9,459 nucleotides of DNA from an uncultured Mucispirillum sp. (GTDB lineage Bacteria; Chrysiogenota; Deferribacteres; Deferribacterales; Mucispirillaceae): NCBI GenBank assembly GCA_945947845.1, contig CAMEZN010000039.1:1-9459 (forward strand), written 5' to 3'. The notes under the pieces were generated by a model, which was not told the origin of the DNA, ran no database searches, and saw only the letters and a program-made list of their open reading frames with translations. How positions within the stretch are numbered: position 1 is the first letter of the stretch; each line of letters starts with the position of its first letter. A program made the translations under genes and the position numbers. Below are positions 1-6,225 of the stretch, piece after piece.

Positions 1-668
1 ACTGTCGATTTATTTTTAATATTTTTATTTCTATTTCTAACCATTATTTCTGTTTCATTTAGATATTCGTAAAGTTTTAGAGCCTTATCTCTTTGCTTAA
101 ATACATCACCCAATACCCGCATTTCTTCTTTCATAGATGAAAGCTCAGCTTTACCATAATAAGTAGGTGAGAATAATACAACTAATGGAATTTCTAATGA
201 TTCTATCATAGATATAGTTTTTTCAAGCTGAGCAGGGTCGCCGCCCCTAAAATATGAACCGCCTGAAACTGTGCAGTCTCCAACTCTTAGTATAACTAAC
301 TGTGGGTCAGCTTTTGCAAGTGTTTCATAATTTAATATATCACCCTGCGGCGAATTAAAACATGGGATATTATTAAGCCAAGGGTGTAAAAATTTCATTG
401 TATTTACACCTTTTGCTGTATATGTTTTGCCATCAGTTGTTTCATAAGTATATTTATAATCTCTTTTCATACTCCAAGAGCCTATTGCAGTTACTTTATT
501 GATTACACCAAGATGAGTCATTACTCCTTCAATAAATCCATCATCTATTGTAGCAACTCTATCAAGCTTTTCAGGTATTTCTATATTTTTTCCCCGCATA
601 TCTGTAACCGTATATGCAAAACTCTGCATAGATGAGAATATAAATAATATAATAAAAATTTTTTTCAT
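1..668 (-). CDS. ABC transporter periplasmic substrate-binding protein (BtuF/FepB-like), partial at C-terminus
   Basis: The gene starts at ATG 668-666 and is open for 222 codons to the window edge, so the C-terminus is missing. Residues 1-18 form a Sec signal peptide (MKK, hydrophobic core, SFA cleavage site before Tyr19). The mature protein opens with the TVTDMRGKNIEIP segment (20-32) typical of Peripla_BP_2/TroA-like binding proteins for siderophores, cobalamin and metal chelates. It then has DRVATID (36-42) and a DILNYETLAKADPQLVIL block (110-127), the usual 'what is the site, where does it sit' signature of the N-terminal lobe. LHPWL (94-98) and a Cys/Gly-rich stretch (131-143) may line the ligand pocket. 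It lies 2 bases after the FmdE-family gene, preceded by an AGGG ribosome binding site, so it is co-transcribed with it. The ligand is not readable from sequence. A metal chelate (nickel, cobalt, or a molybdenum-linked compound) is inferred from the FmdE neighbour and the operator. Permease and ATPase genes would be expected beyond the left edge. Confidence 0.85.
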   Translation of the reverse strand, partial: MKKIFIILFIFSSMQSFAYTVTDMRGKNIEIPEKLDRVATIDDGFIEGVMTHLGVINKVTAIGSWSMKRDYKYTYETTDGKTYTAKGVNTMKFLHPWLNNIPCFNSPQGDILNYETLAKADPQLVILRVGDCTVSGGSYFRGGDPAQLEKTISMIESLEIPLVVLFSPTYYGKAELSSMKEEMRVLGDVFKQRDKALKLYEYLNETEIMVRNRNKNIKNKST

Positions 669-670
669 CT

Positions 671-1180
671 TTAACCCTTGCATGAATTACATATGTATTT
701 GTCATTAATAAGAGAAACTGCATTTTCAGCTGTTTTTTCACCGCATTTATCACATATGTATGAATTATATATTTTTGCTCTTTCAGGGAAATCAAGTGTA
801 ACATCTTTAATTGTAAAAAGTGTTTCTTCATCAGCTGATAGAAGATACTGCATTCTTTCTTCTTTACTATCAAAATTTTTCATATCATTTAATACAAACC
901 TTGCTTTCTTCCCATTTTTACGGTTAAAAATATTAAAAGCCTGCTTTCCAGTATATAAAATACGCATAGCACCTGTTCCAACAGTTGCTTTTAATATAAC
1001 CTGCACAGCATCAACTCCACATGCATCAGTTTCAGCAATACAAACAATATCTTCATCTTCAATATTATCTTTTATATCAAGGTGTTTTATTGCCAGCAGA
1101 CTTACCTTATAACCAATTGCAAGCCCGGGGCATTTATGCCCGTGAAATTCTGCTGCTTTTTCCCATAATATACTATTCAT
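671..1180 (-). CDS. FmdE-family protein with C-terminal zinc ribbon
   Basis: A 169-residue cytoplasmic protein with no signal peptide. The FmdE core (PF02663) shows FHGHKCPGLAIGY at 12-24, whose His/Cys residues are the family's metal-binding signature. It is followed by ETDACGVDAVQ at 50-60 and GTGAMRILYTGKQAF around 68-82. The C-terminus has a CxxC...CxxC zinc ribbon (Cys143, 146, 164, 167). The family is named for a subunit encoded with molybdenum formylmethanofuran dehydrogenase in methanogens. In bacteria its biochemical role is not settled, and it often sits beside metal or metallocofactor uptake genes, as here next to a periplasmic binding protein. The start is well supported: GAGG at 1189-1186 lies five bases before ATG 1180. 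It is the first gene of the leftward unit, directly behind a sigma70-like promoter with an inverted-repeat operator. A role in handling an imported metal or metallocofactor is inference. Confidence 0.9.
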   Translation of the reverse strand: MNSILWEKAAEFHGHKCPGLAIGYKVSLLAIKHLDIKDNIEDEDIVCIAETDACGVDAVQVILKATVGTGAMRILYTGKQAFNIFNRKNGKKARFVLNDMKNFDSKEERMQYLLSADEETLFTIKDVTLDFPERAKIYNSYICDKCGEKTAENAVSLINDKYICNSCKG

Positions 1181-1189
1181 AGATACCTC

Positions 1190-1217
1190 GTAACACGATA
1201 TATTTTTTATGTGTTAC
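1190..1217. promoter_or_regulatory. Inverted-repeat operator GTAACAC-N14-GTGTTAC
   Basis: Perfect 7-bp arms at 1190-1196 and 1211-1217 are separated by 14 bases, so the centre-to-centre distance is 21 bp, two helical turns. The element begins at the predicted -10 of the leftward promoter and covers the likely transcription start, a position suited to repression. GTGTTAC/GTAACAC half-sites are, from memory, those described for NikR in Geobacter and Desulfovibrio relatives, although the arm order there may be the opposite. The symmetry is seen directly; the regulator is inferred. Confidence 0.6.
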
Positions 1218-1245
1218 TATATAATATTTTTTACGACTATGTCAA
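1216..1245 (-). promoter_or_regulatory. Sigma70-type promoter for the FmdE/binding-protein unit
   Basis: On the minus strand a consensus -35 TTGACA lies at 1245-1240. After 16 bases comes TATATA (1223-1218), or after 18 bases TATAGT (1221-1216). Either gives a start near 1205-1213, about 25-33 bases before ATG 1180 and inside the inverted repeat at 1190-1217. Confidence 0.6.
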
Positions 1246-1268
1246 TAACTTGTTTTTATAAATTGTAG

Positions 1269-1297
1269 TTGATAAATAGTGAAGTATGGTATATGAT
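1269..1297 (+). promoter_or_regulatory. Sigma70-type promoter for the uracil-DNA glycosylase gene
   Basis: TTGATA at 1269-1274 and TATGAT at 1292-1297 are separated by exactly 17 bases, each one mismatch from consensus. Transcription would begin near 1304, leaving a leader of about 20 bases with a purine-rich TGGGCGG ribosome binding site before ATG 1324. It is divergent from the leftward promoter, with the two -35 boxes about 25 bases apart. Confidence 0.6.
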
Positions 1298-1323
1298 ACT
1301 ATAAAAAATATTGGGCGGTATTA

Positions 1324-2031
1324 ATGAGTTCATTTTTTAATAATCCTAAATCTGTTTTACTTGGTTTAGATGATATACTTGCACCAGAAAATAATAATAA
1401 AAATAGAAGCAGTATGGTTAATAATATTCAAATAGATAGTGATAACTCTTTATCAAAGCAGGAAAGACTTGAGAAGTTAAAAGCAAGTTTTGCAGATTGT
1501 AATAAATGTGGTCTTGCATCAACTAGAACAAATATTGTGTTTGGTGATGGTTTTGCTGATACAAAATTAATGTTTATAGGTGAAGGCCCGGGGGCAGAAG
1601 AAGATGCTCAGGGGCTTCCTTTTGTTGGCAGAAGTGGTCAGCTTTTAACAAAAATGATTAATGCAATGGGGCTTTCAAGGCAGCAGGTATATATTGCTAA
1701 TATTGTGAAATGCAGACCGCCTTCTAATAGAGACCCATTAATGGAAGAAGCTCAGGCATGTATTGGGTATTTAAGAAGTCAGATACAAATAATTAATCCA
1801 GAAATTATAGTATGTCTTGGTTCAATTTCTCTTAATTTTTTGTTACAGCCAGAGGGAAAAATGAAGCTTGGTATCAGTAAACTTCGTGGTCAATGGCAGG
1901 ATTTTTATGGTTATAAAGTTCTTCCAACTTTTCACCCTGCATATCTTTTGCGTAATCCTTCTAAAAAGAAAGAAGCATGGCAGGATTTACAGATAGTAAT
2001 GAAAGAATTAGGTTTAGAGGTGCCAAAGTAA
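1324..2031 (+). CDS. Family 4 uracil-DNA glycosylase (iron-sulfur type)
   Basis: The 235-residue enzyme removes uracil from DNA, arising from cytosine deamination or dUTP incorporation, to start base-excision repair. The family 4 hallmarks are complete. Four cysteines suited to a [4Fe-4S] cluster are Cys59 and Cys62 (CNKC) and Cys130 and Cys146 (15 residues between the last two). The active-site motif GEGPGAEED is at 86-94, followed by the LPFVGRSGQLL block (98-108). ANIVKCRPPSNRDP lies at 125-138, and the DNA-intercalating motif HPAYLLRNP at 204-212. Residues 1-45 are an Asn/Ser-rich extension ahead of the cluster-binding domain. An internal Met31 exists but has no good ribosome binding site, whereas ATG 1324 has TGGGCGG five bases upstream. 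The next gene starts one base after the stop, so this gene heads the transcript into the FlgT-like gene. The promoter lies at 1269-1297. Confidence 0.95.
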   Translation: MSSFFNNPKSVLLGLDDILAPENNNKNRSSMVNNIQIDSDNSLSKQERLEKLKASFADCNKCGLASTRTNIVFGDGFADTKLMFIGEGPGAEEDAQGLPFVGRSGQLLTKMINAMGLSRQQVYIANIVKCRPPSNRDPLMEEAQACIGYLRSQIQIINPEIIVCLGSISLNFLLQPEGKMKLGISKLRGQWQDFYGYKVLPTFHPAYLLRNPSKKKEAWQDLQIVMKELGLEVPK

Positions 2032-2032
2032 A

Positions 2033-3124
2033 ATGAATAATATTAAAATATTTTTATTATTATTATTTACATTATATGCTGGCACTATTTTTGCTATTGA
2101 AGTTGAAACAGTAGGAGAAGCTGTTATTACAAATGATGATAAAGAATCAGCCAAAGCAGCTGCATTATCTCGTGCTAAATGGACTGCTGTTGAAACTGTA
2201 AGCCCTGCTAAGATTAAGATAGATACAATATTAAATAATGCAGAGCTTGCAGATGAAGCTGTTAAAACAGAACTTTCTGCAACAATAAAATCTTATACAA
2301 TATTAGAAGAAAAGATAAAAGATAATAAATATATTATAAAAATTAAAGCGAATGTTATTCCAGAAAAGATTGATAATATAATCACTGGCTTATCAAGTGA
2401 TACATCAATATGTGTAATGATAGCCGGCAGTATGCCAAAAAGTGATGGTTTAACTTTTGACCAGCCTTTTAGTTCTGCTGTAATAAATCAGCTGGAAGAA
2501 AAAGGATTTAATGTAGATTTAGTTGATTACAGTTTAATTACAGCAAATAGTTTTAATAATGCTTTTACTAATACTACAAATAAAAATATAGAAAAATTAA
2601 TAAAAAATAAATTTTGCAGGAACATATTGCTTGGTAAACTGTCTATAATTGATATGGGAAATAATGTAGGTTATGGCACTGTTTCTTTTAAACTAGTTTC
2701 TGGTGAGTTTAACTGGAAACTTATTGAAAAACAAAATAATAAAATAAATATATTAAAAAGTGGCTTTTTTTCAGGCAGGTCTCAGGGGGCGACACTGAAT
2801 AACGCTGCTGCAAATATATATAAAAGCATGGCAAATAATACTGCTGTAAAACTAGTATCGCAGGTTTCAGAAAAAGTGCTTGGTGATAATTATAAATCTA
2901 TTAGAATAGTTTTGGCTGGCAGTAATACTTCACTTGATGATTTAAGTGGTTTAAAAGAAGATTTAAAAAATATTCCTTTTGTTTTACAGGTAAAAGAGCA
3001 GGACGATTCATCTTTAATTGTTGATTATCCTGATAAATCTTATTATCTAGCAATATTTTTAGAAAGGGATAATAAATATAAGGTAACAAAATTAAGTGAT
3101 AATGAACTTATTATCAGAAAATAA
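2033..3124 (+). CDS. FlgT-like exported protein
   Basis: A 363-residue protein with a Sec signal peptide (residues 1-21, cleavage after IFA; there is no lipobox Cys). Mature residues 22-114 match the pattern of the FlgT N-terminal domain as I know it from Vibrio: VxxxGxAxI at the start, then an Ala/Arg-rich helix (AKAAALSRAKWTAVETV), an NAELAD turn, and a beta strand ending KYIIKIKANVIP. Residues 124-175 (SICVMIAG..., INQLEEKGFNVDLVD) resemble the middle or TolB-N-like domain found in FlgT and related envelope proteins. The C-terminal third is unassigned. Its length is close to that of Vibrio FlgT (about 375). FlgT builds the H ring around the flagellar basal body at the outer membrane. Three LPP20 (FlgP-family) genes follow, which supports an envelope role. 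Whether it is flagellar here is inference. It starts one base after the glycosylase stop; GAGG at 2017-2020 is 12 bases upstream, so translation may be coupled. Confidence 0.65.
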   Translation: MNNIKIFLLLLFTLYAGTIFAIEVETVGEAVITNDDKESAKAAALSRAKWTAVETVSPAKIKIDTILNNAELADEAVKTELSATIKSYTILEEKIKDNKYIIKIKANVIPEKIDNIITGLSSDTSICVMIAGSMPKSDGLTFDQPFSSAVINQLEEKGFNVDLVDYSLITANSFNNAFTNTTNKNIEKLIKNKFCRNILLGKLSIIDMGNNVGYGTVSFKLVSGEFNWKLIEKQNNKINILKSGFFSGRSQGATLNNAAANIYKSMANNTAVKLVSQVSEKVLGDNYKSIRIVLAGSNTSLDDLSGLKEDLKNIPFVLQVKEQDDSSLIVDYPDKSYYLAIFLERDNKYKVTKLSDNELIIRK

Positions 3125-3127
3125 ACA

Positions 3128-3158
3128 TTGAATATAACATAAAAGTAGTTATATTTAA
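3128..3158 (+). promoter_or_regulatory. Promoter coinciding with an inverted repeat, before the first LPP20 gene
   Basis: TTGAAT (3128-3133), a 16-base spacer and TATATT (3150-3155) form a plausible sigma70 promoter in the 53-base gap. The same bases form a perfect 8-bp inverted repeat, AATATAAC (3131-3138) and GTTATATT (3148-3155), with a 9-base spacer. In RNA the stem could extend to 11 pairs with one G-U. No T-tract follows, so an operator is as likely as a weak terminator. GGAGG at 3166-3170 is seven bases before ATG 3178. Confidence 0.45.
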
Positions 3159-3177
3159 GTAAAATGGAGGAATTTAT

Positions 3178-3777
3178 ATGAAAAGATTCTTATTACTTGT
3201 TTTAGTAATAACAGCATTCGCTGTTGCTGGTTGTGGCCCAAAAAACACAGCAGTATCAGGTGCACAATTTAATAAGTGTTACAAAGATGCACCATCTTGG
3301 GTAATCATGGGCGGAGCAGAAGGTGGTCTTTCTGCTGTTGGAAGTGCTCAAATCGGTAATGCAGGGCTTTCATTTGCTAGAACAGAAGCTCTTGCAAACG
3401 GTAGAGATGAAATAGCTCGTATGTTGCAGTTAAAAGTCAGCAACATGGTGAAAAATTTCACTCAAACTACTGGTATTGGTGATTCTCAAACAGTAGATAA
3501 AGTATCTGCTAATGTATCTCGTCAATTAGCTAACCAATCAATTACTGGTTCAAAAGCAAAAGAAACATGGATATCTTCTGAATGTAATGAATTATTTATT
3601 CTTGTAGTTGCAGATGCACCTTCAATGGAAGAAGATATTAAAGCTCAAATTACATCTAGCTACCGTAATGAACAAGCAATCTGGCAGCAAATTCAAGCTA
3701 AAAATGCTTTAAAAGAGATGGACGAGCAGATTGAAAAAGTAATGAATACACCTAATAATCAATTAGATGGCTATTAA
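3178..3777 (+). CDS. LPP20-family outer-membrane lipoprotein (FlgP-like), first of three
   Basis: A 199-residue lipoprotein precursor: MKR, a hydrophobic run and lipobox VAGC with lipidated Cys19; residue +2 is Gly, compatible with outer-membrane sorting. The LPP20 domain (PF02169) spans about residues 35-150. It carries the family pattern APSWV (38-42), a glycine-rich turn, then a long helix with ARTEALANGRDEIARML (67-83), and ends in ELFILVVAD (137-145). The C-terminal 50 residues are a charged Gln/Glu-rich helix, probably coiled coil. LPP20 includes Helicobacter Lpp20 and the flagellar FlgP of Vibrio and Campylobacter. It has its own promoter, the strongest ribosome binding site of this cluster and a strong terminator straight after it. 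Its codon use differs: Gln is CAA 11 of 14 times, whereas the glycosylase gene uses CAG 11 of 14, and CGT is used for half its Arg. High expression is the likely reason. A flagellar role is inferred. Confidence 0.8.
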   Translation: MKRFLLLVLVITAFAVAGCGPKNTAVSGAQFNKCYKDAPSWVIMGGAEGGLSAVGSAQIGNAGLSFARTEALANGRDEIARMLQLKVSNMVKNFTQTTGIGDSQTVDKVSANVSRQLANQSITGSKAKETWISSECNELFILVVADAPSMEEDIKAQITSSYRNEQAIWQQIQAKNALKEMDEQIEKVMNTPNNQLDGY

Positions 3778-4213
3778 AATTTACAGGCGGATAGTATCCG
3801 CCTTTTTTCTTTTTTCTTTATGCTGCACTATTTTATTATTGTATTCAGGCTGTGCCCAAAAACATAGTAGTAGTGCTGTATCTAAAATCCAACTTCCTGA
3901 ATGGGTAACTAATCCTTCAAAAAATGGTGTAATTGGTGGAGTAGGTTATTGTGCTGCACATATTAATGGTTATGCTGGCCAGAAAGAACTTGCTTCAAAA
4001 AGAGCATTAGAGGATATAGCCCGTCAAAAAGGTGTGTTAGTTAATTCTATACTGCTTGTATCTTCTAAATCTTCTAATAATATAAAAATGCCTGATACTA
4101 CTGCAAAGAATATTTCCAGTTACCAAACACAGCAAAATATAAAGGCTTATATTAAAGAAATATGGGTAAATCCGGTAAATAAAGAAATGTATATTTATAT
4201 GATTGCAGAATAA
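3767..4213 (+). CDS. LPP20-family lipoprotein, second of three, overlapping the previous gene
   Basis: A 148-residue precursor with an Arg-rich n-region (YRRIV), a long hydrophobic core (12-26) and a lipoprotein-like cleavage site ending SGC; Cys29 would be lipidated. Tyr at -3 is atypical for a lipobox. The LPP20 domain follows: LPEWVTNP (43-50), GGVGYCAAH (57-65), a helix with ASKRALEDIARQKG, and a final strand KEMYIYMIAE. ATG 3767 overlaps the end of the first LPP20 gene by 11 bases in another frame, with no clear ribosome binding site, so translation is probably coupled to that gene. This start is needed to keep the signal peptide; no later in-frame ATG would do so. Residues 7-16 are encoded by the hairpin and T-tract of an intrinsic terminator (3786-3815). 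Only transcripts that read through would therefore express this gene, giving it a lower dose than the first paralogue. Function beyond LPP20 membership is unknown. Confidence 0.75.
   Translation: MAIKIYRRIVSAFFLFSLCCTILLLYSGCAQKHSSSAVSKIQLPEWVTNPSKNGVIGGVGYCAAHINGYAGQKELASKRALEDIARQKGVLVNSILLVSSKSSNNIKMPDTTAKNISSYQTQQNIKAYIKEIWVNPVNKEMYIYMIAE
3786..3815 (+). terminator. Rho-independent terminator inside the second LPP20 gene
   Basis: GGCGGAT (3786-3792) pairs perfectly with ATCCGCC (3796-3802) around a 3-base loop and is followed directly by TTTTTTCTTTTTT (3803-3815). The stem stands out for GC content in this AT-rich window. It lies 9 bases after the stop of the first LPP20 gene and within the signal-peptide codons of the second. 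Confidence 0.85.
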
Positions 4214-4248
4214 CATTAAACCTGTTATAAAGTATCAGTGAGGATTTT

Positions 4249-4656
4249 ATGAAAATTATTTATTTCTTTTTTTATATTAATATAATATTCTTATTACTTT
4301 CTTCTGCATCTTATGCAAAAGATATTCCAGAGTGGGTTTTAATGCCTGATATGCAGGGGTATACTTATTGTGCAGCTGGTTCTGCACCAAAAAGCAGTAA
4401 TTTATCAATGCAAAAAAAAATTGCTAGAATAAATACATTATCTGAGCTTTCAAAAGCTATTGAAGTAAGTATCGCTAATGAACTAGAAATTCAAAATAAA
4501 GTTGAAAGTAGAGATAATAAACAGACAAATGTTGAAAAAAATATTACTACATCATCAAGGCATCGCTCTAATGCTGTTATAAGTGATGCAGTAGAAATAG
4601 ACAGCTTTCTTGATAATGATACAGGTATATTATATTTAAGAATGTGTATAAAATAA
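4249..4656 (+). CDS. LPP20-domain periplasmic protein, third of three
   Basis: A 135-residue protein with a signal peptide at 1-23 ending SYA before Lys24. It has no lipobox Cys, so unlike its two neighbours it is predicted to be soluble in the periplasm. The LPP20 pattern is clear though short: IPEWVLMP (26-33), YTYCAAGSAP (38-47), a helix with KKIARINTLSELSKAIEVSI (56-75), a polar Ser/Asn/Lys segment and a closing strand ILYLRMCIK. The PEWV and YCAA motifs match the second LPP20 protein closely, so these two look like the nearer paralogues. GTGAGG (4238-4243) lies five bases before ATG 4249. The 35-base gap to the previous gene shows no promoter, so it is probably carried on the same read-through transcript. 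Partner or assembly role with the FlgT-like protein is inferred from context only. Confidence 0.7.
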   Translation: MKIIYFFFYINIIFLLLSSASYAKDIPEWVLMPDMQGYTYCAAGSAPKSSNLSMQKKIARINTLSELSKAIEVSIANELEIQNKVESRDNKQTNVEKNITTSSRHRSNAVISDAVEIDSFLDNDTGILYLRMCIK

Positions 4657-4680
4657 ATTATTTAAATAAAGGGTTAAATT

Positions 4681-6225
4681 ATGAGCAGTCAGGATTTTCC
4701 AGCTTCAGTTATTATTGTAAAAAATATTACAGGGGCACAAATTGTAAAAGAAACACATATTTCATATGCTGTAATTGGTGATGAATATGTTTATAAAATA
4801 AAAAAACCAGTAGATTTTGGTTTTCTTGATTACAGGCTTGCAAAAAGCAGAAAAATGTTTAGTATTTTAGAGAAAGATTTAAATGACAGGTTTTCAAAAG
4901 ATATCTATTTAGAAGTGCTTAAAATAGTAAGAAAAAATGAAAAAGATTTTGCACTTGTTCCAGTAGAAAATTCATTAACTGCTATTGAATATGTATTGAA
5001 AATGAAGCGGATTAAAGATGAAGATTTTTTACAGGCAAGAATAGAAAAAGGTCATATTACAACTGAGGATATGAAAAATATAGGCAGGCAGGTTGCCTTA
5101 CTTTTTAAAAATTTAGAACCTGCTCCAAAAGATGATGAGTTTGAAACTCATTTTGATGTAGTAAAATTTAATGCTGTTGAAAATTTTAAGCAGACAGAAA
5201 AATATGTTTCATCATTTATTGATGAAGAAAGTTATAAATATATTATGGAAAAAACACTTGCTTTTCTTGAAGAAAATAAATCAATTTTTATTAAGAGAGC
5301 AGATGAAGGATATATTAAAAATGGTCATGGTGATTTAAGACTTGAACATATTTATTTTAATGATGATAATACTGTTGGCTTAATAGACTGTATAGAATTT
5401 AATAAAAGGTTCCGTTTTAATGATGTAATTTCAGAAGCATCATTTTTATCAATGGAACTTGACAGTATGGGCAGGATTGATTTAGCAGATGGATTTTTGT
5501 CTGGTTTTTTATCTGTATTTAATGATGAGTTAAGCCTTAAATTAATAAATTATTACAGATGCTATCTGTCTTATGTTAGAGCAAAAGTTACATGTTTTTT
5601 AGTTGACGGAAAAGATAAATCATGGGAACTATATGATACAAAAGTTAATGAAATTAAAAAATTAATAGATATGTCATTATTTTATGCAAAATCTATGGAA
5701 AGAAATAACATTGTATTTTTTGGGCTAATGGGGACTGGTAAATCTAAAAATGCCAGTGCATTTTGTAAAAAGTATCCAGCTGCTTTATTTGTTTCTGATA
5801 TAATAAGAAAACAGCTTGAAGGGCTTGATATAAATAATAGACAGTATATTGACTGGGGCACAGGTATTTATTCCCACGAAAATTCATTAAAGCTTTATAA
5901 TACATTAGGTAAATATGTAGAAGAAAAACATCAAGTTGGTAGAATGAGTGTTGTAGATGCATCTTTTACTAAAAAAGAATATTTAGATGAATATATGAAA
6001 TATAATACAGGCAGTATTACTTTTATAGAGTTTGATGCACCAAAAGATGTGATTGCAGCAAGACTTGCAAAAAGAGAATCTTCAAACACTGTAACTGACG
6101 GCAGAATTGAAATAGCAGAAAAACAAAGGGAAACAGCTTGTATGCCAAAATCTGACATAAAAATTATTACAACTGGCAGTGTTGATGATAATATAGATAA
6201 AATAAAGAAATATTTAATTAAATGA
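4681..6225 (+). CDS. Fused APH-like phosphotransferase / P-loop kinase of unknown substrate
   Basis: A 514-residue cytoplasmic protein of the two-domain COG2187-COG0645 type, often labelled 'bifunctional aminoglycoside phosphotransferase/ATP-binding protein'. The N-terminal half (about 1-335) has a kinase-like fold. It shows YKIKKPVDFGFLDY (38-51, likely ATP-binding lysine region), the catalytic loop HGDLRLEH (216-223, Asp218) and the metal-binding segment IDCIEFN (235-241). The C-terminal half (about 340-514) is a small P-loop kinase with Walker A GLMGTGKS (348-355) and a Walker B-like VVDASF (424-429), resembling gluconate- or nucleoside-type kinases (AAA_33). All key residues are present. 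The label does not imply antibiotic resistance and the substrate is unknown. AAAGGG (4668-4673) lies seven bases before ATG 4681. It starts 24 bases after the LPP20 cluster and its last four bases are the start of the next gene, making it the first gene of the right-hand operon. Confidence 0.9.
   Translation: MSSQDFPASVIIVKNITGAQIVKETHISYAVIGDEYVYKIKKPVDFGFLDYRLAKSRKMFSILEKDLNDRFSKDIYLEVLKIVRKNEKDFALVPVENSLTAIEYVLKMKRIKDEDFLQARIEKGHITTEDMKNIGRQVALLFKNLEPAPKDDEFETHFDVVKFNAVENFKQTEKYVSSFIDEESYKYIMEKTLAFLEENKSIFIKRADEGYIKNGHGDLRLEHIYFNDDNTVGLIDCIEFNKRFRFNDVISEASFLSMELDSMGRIDLADGFLSGFLSVFNDELSLKLINYYRCYLSYVRAKVTCFLVDGKDKSWELYDTKVNEIKKLIDMSLFYAKSMERNNIVFFGLMGTGKSKNASAFCKKYPAALFVSDIIRKQLEGLDINNRQYIDWGTGIYSHENSLKLYNTLGKYVEEKHQVGRMSVVDASFTKKEYLDEYMKYNTGSITFIEFDAPKDVIAARLAKRESSNTVTDGRIEIAEKQRETACMPKSDIKIITTGSVDDNIDKIKKYLIK

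Noticed and set aside
571..873. Open frame on the minus strand, 100 codons, spanning the junction of the FmdE and binding-protein genes
   Set aside because: It overlaps both real genes in another frame, is dominated by Lys/Ile/Tyr codons and has no motif.
678..1112. Open frame of 144 codons on the plus strand opposite the FmdE-family gene
   Set aside because: It is antisense to a gene with clear family motifs, shows no recognisable domain and is explained by the codon bias of the minus-strand gene.
3126..3177. Flagellar sigma28 or sigma54 promoter in front of the LPP20 gene
   Set aside because: I searched by eye for GCCGATAA-type and TGGCAC-N5-TTGC-type elements because of the FlgT/FlgP link and found neither; the sigma70-like boxes fit better.
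4658..4669. Perfect 12-bp palindrome TTATTTAAATAA before the kinase gene
   Set aside because: It is pure A/T in a very AT-rich intergenic gap, so it is expected by chance, and no promoter boxes or T-tract accompany it.
5744..6158. Two minus-strand open frames opposite the kinase C-terminal domain
   Set aside because: Both are antisense to the P-loop domain with its intact Walker motifs and have no ribosome binding site or recognisable domain.
4681..6225. Aminoglycoside resistance gene
   Set aside because: Only the kinase-like fold is shared. The fused P-loop kinase architecture and operon context are those of a housekeeping or unknown-substrate family, and no mobile element is nearby.
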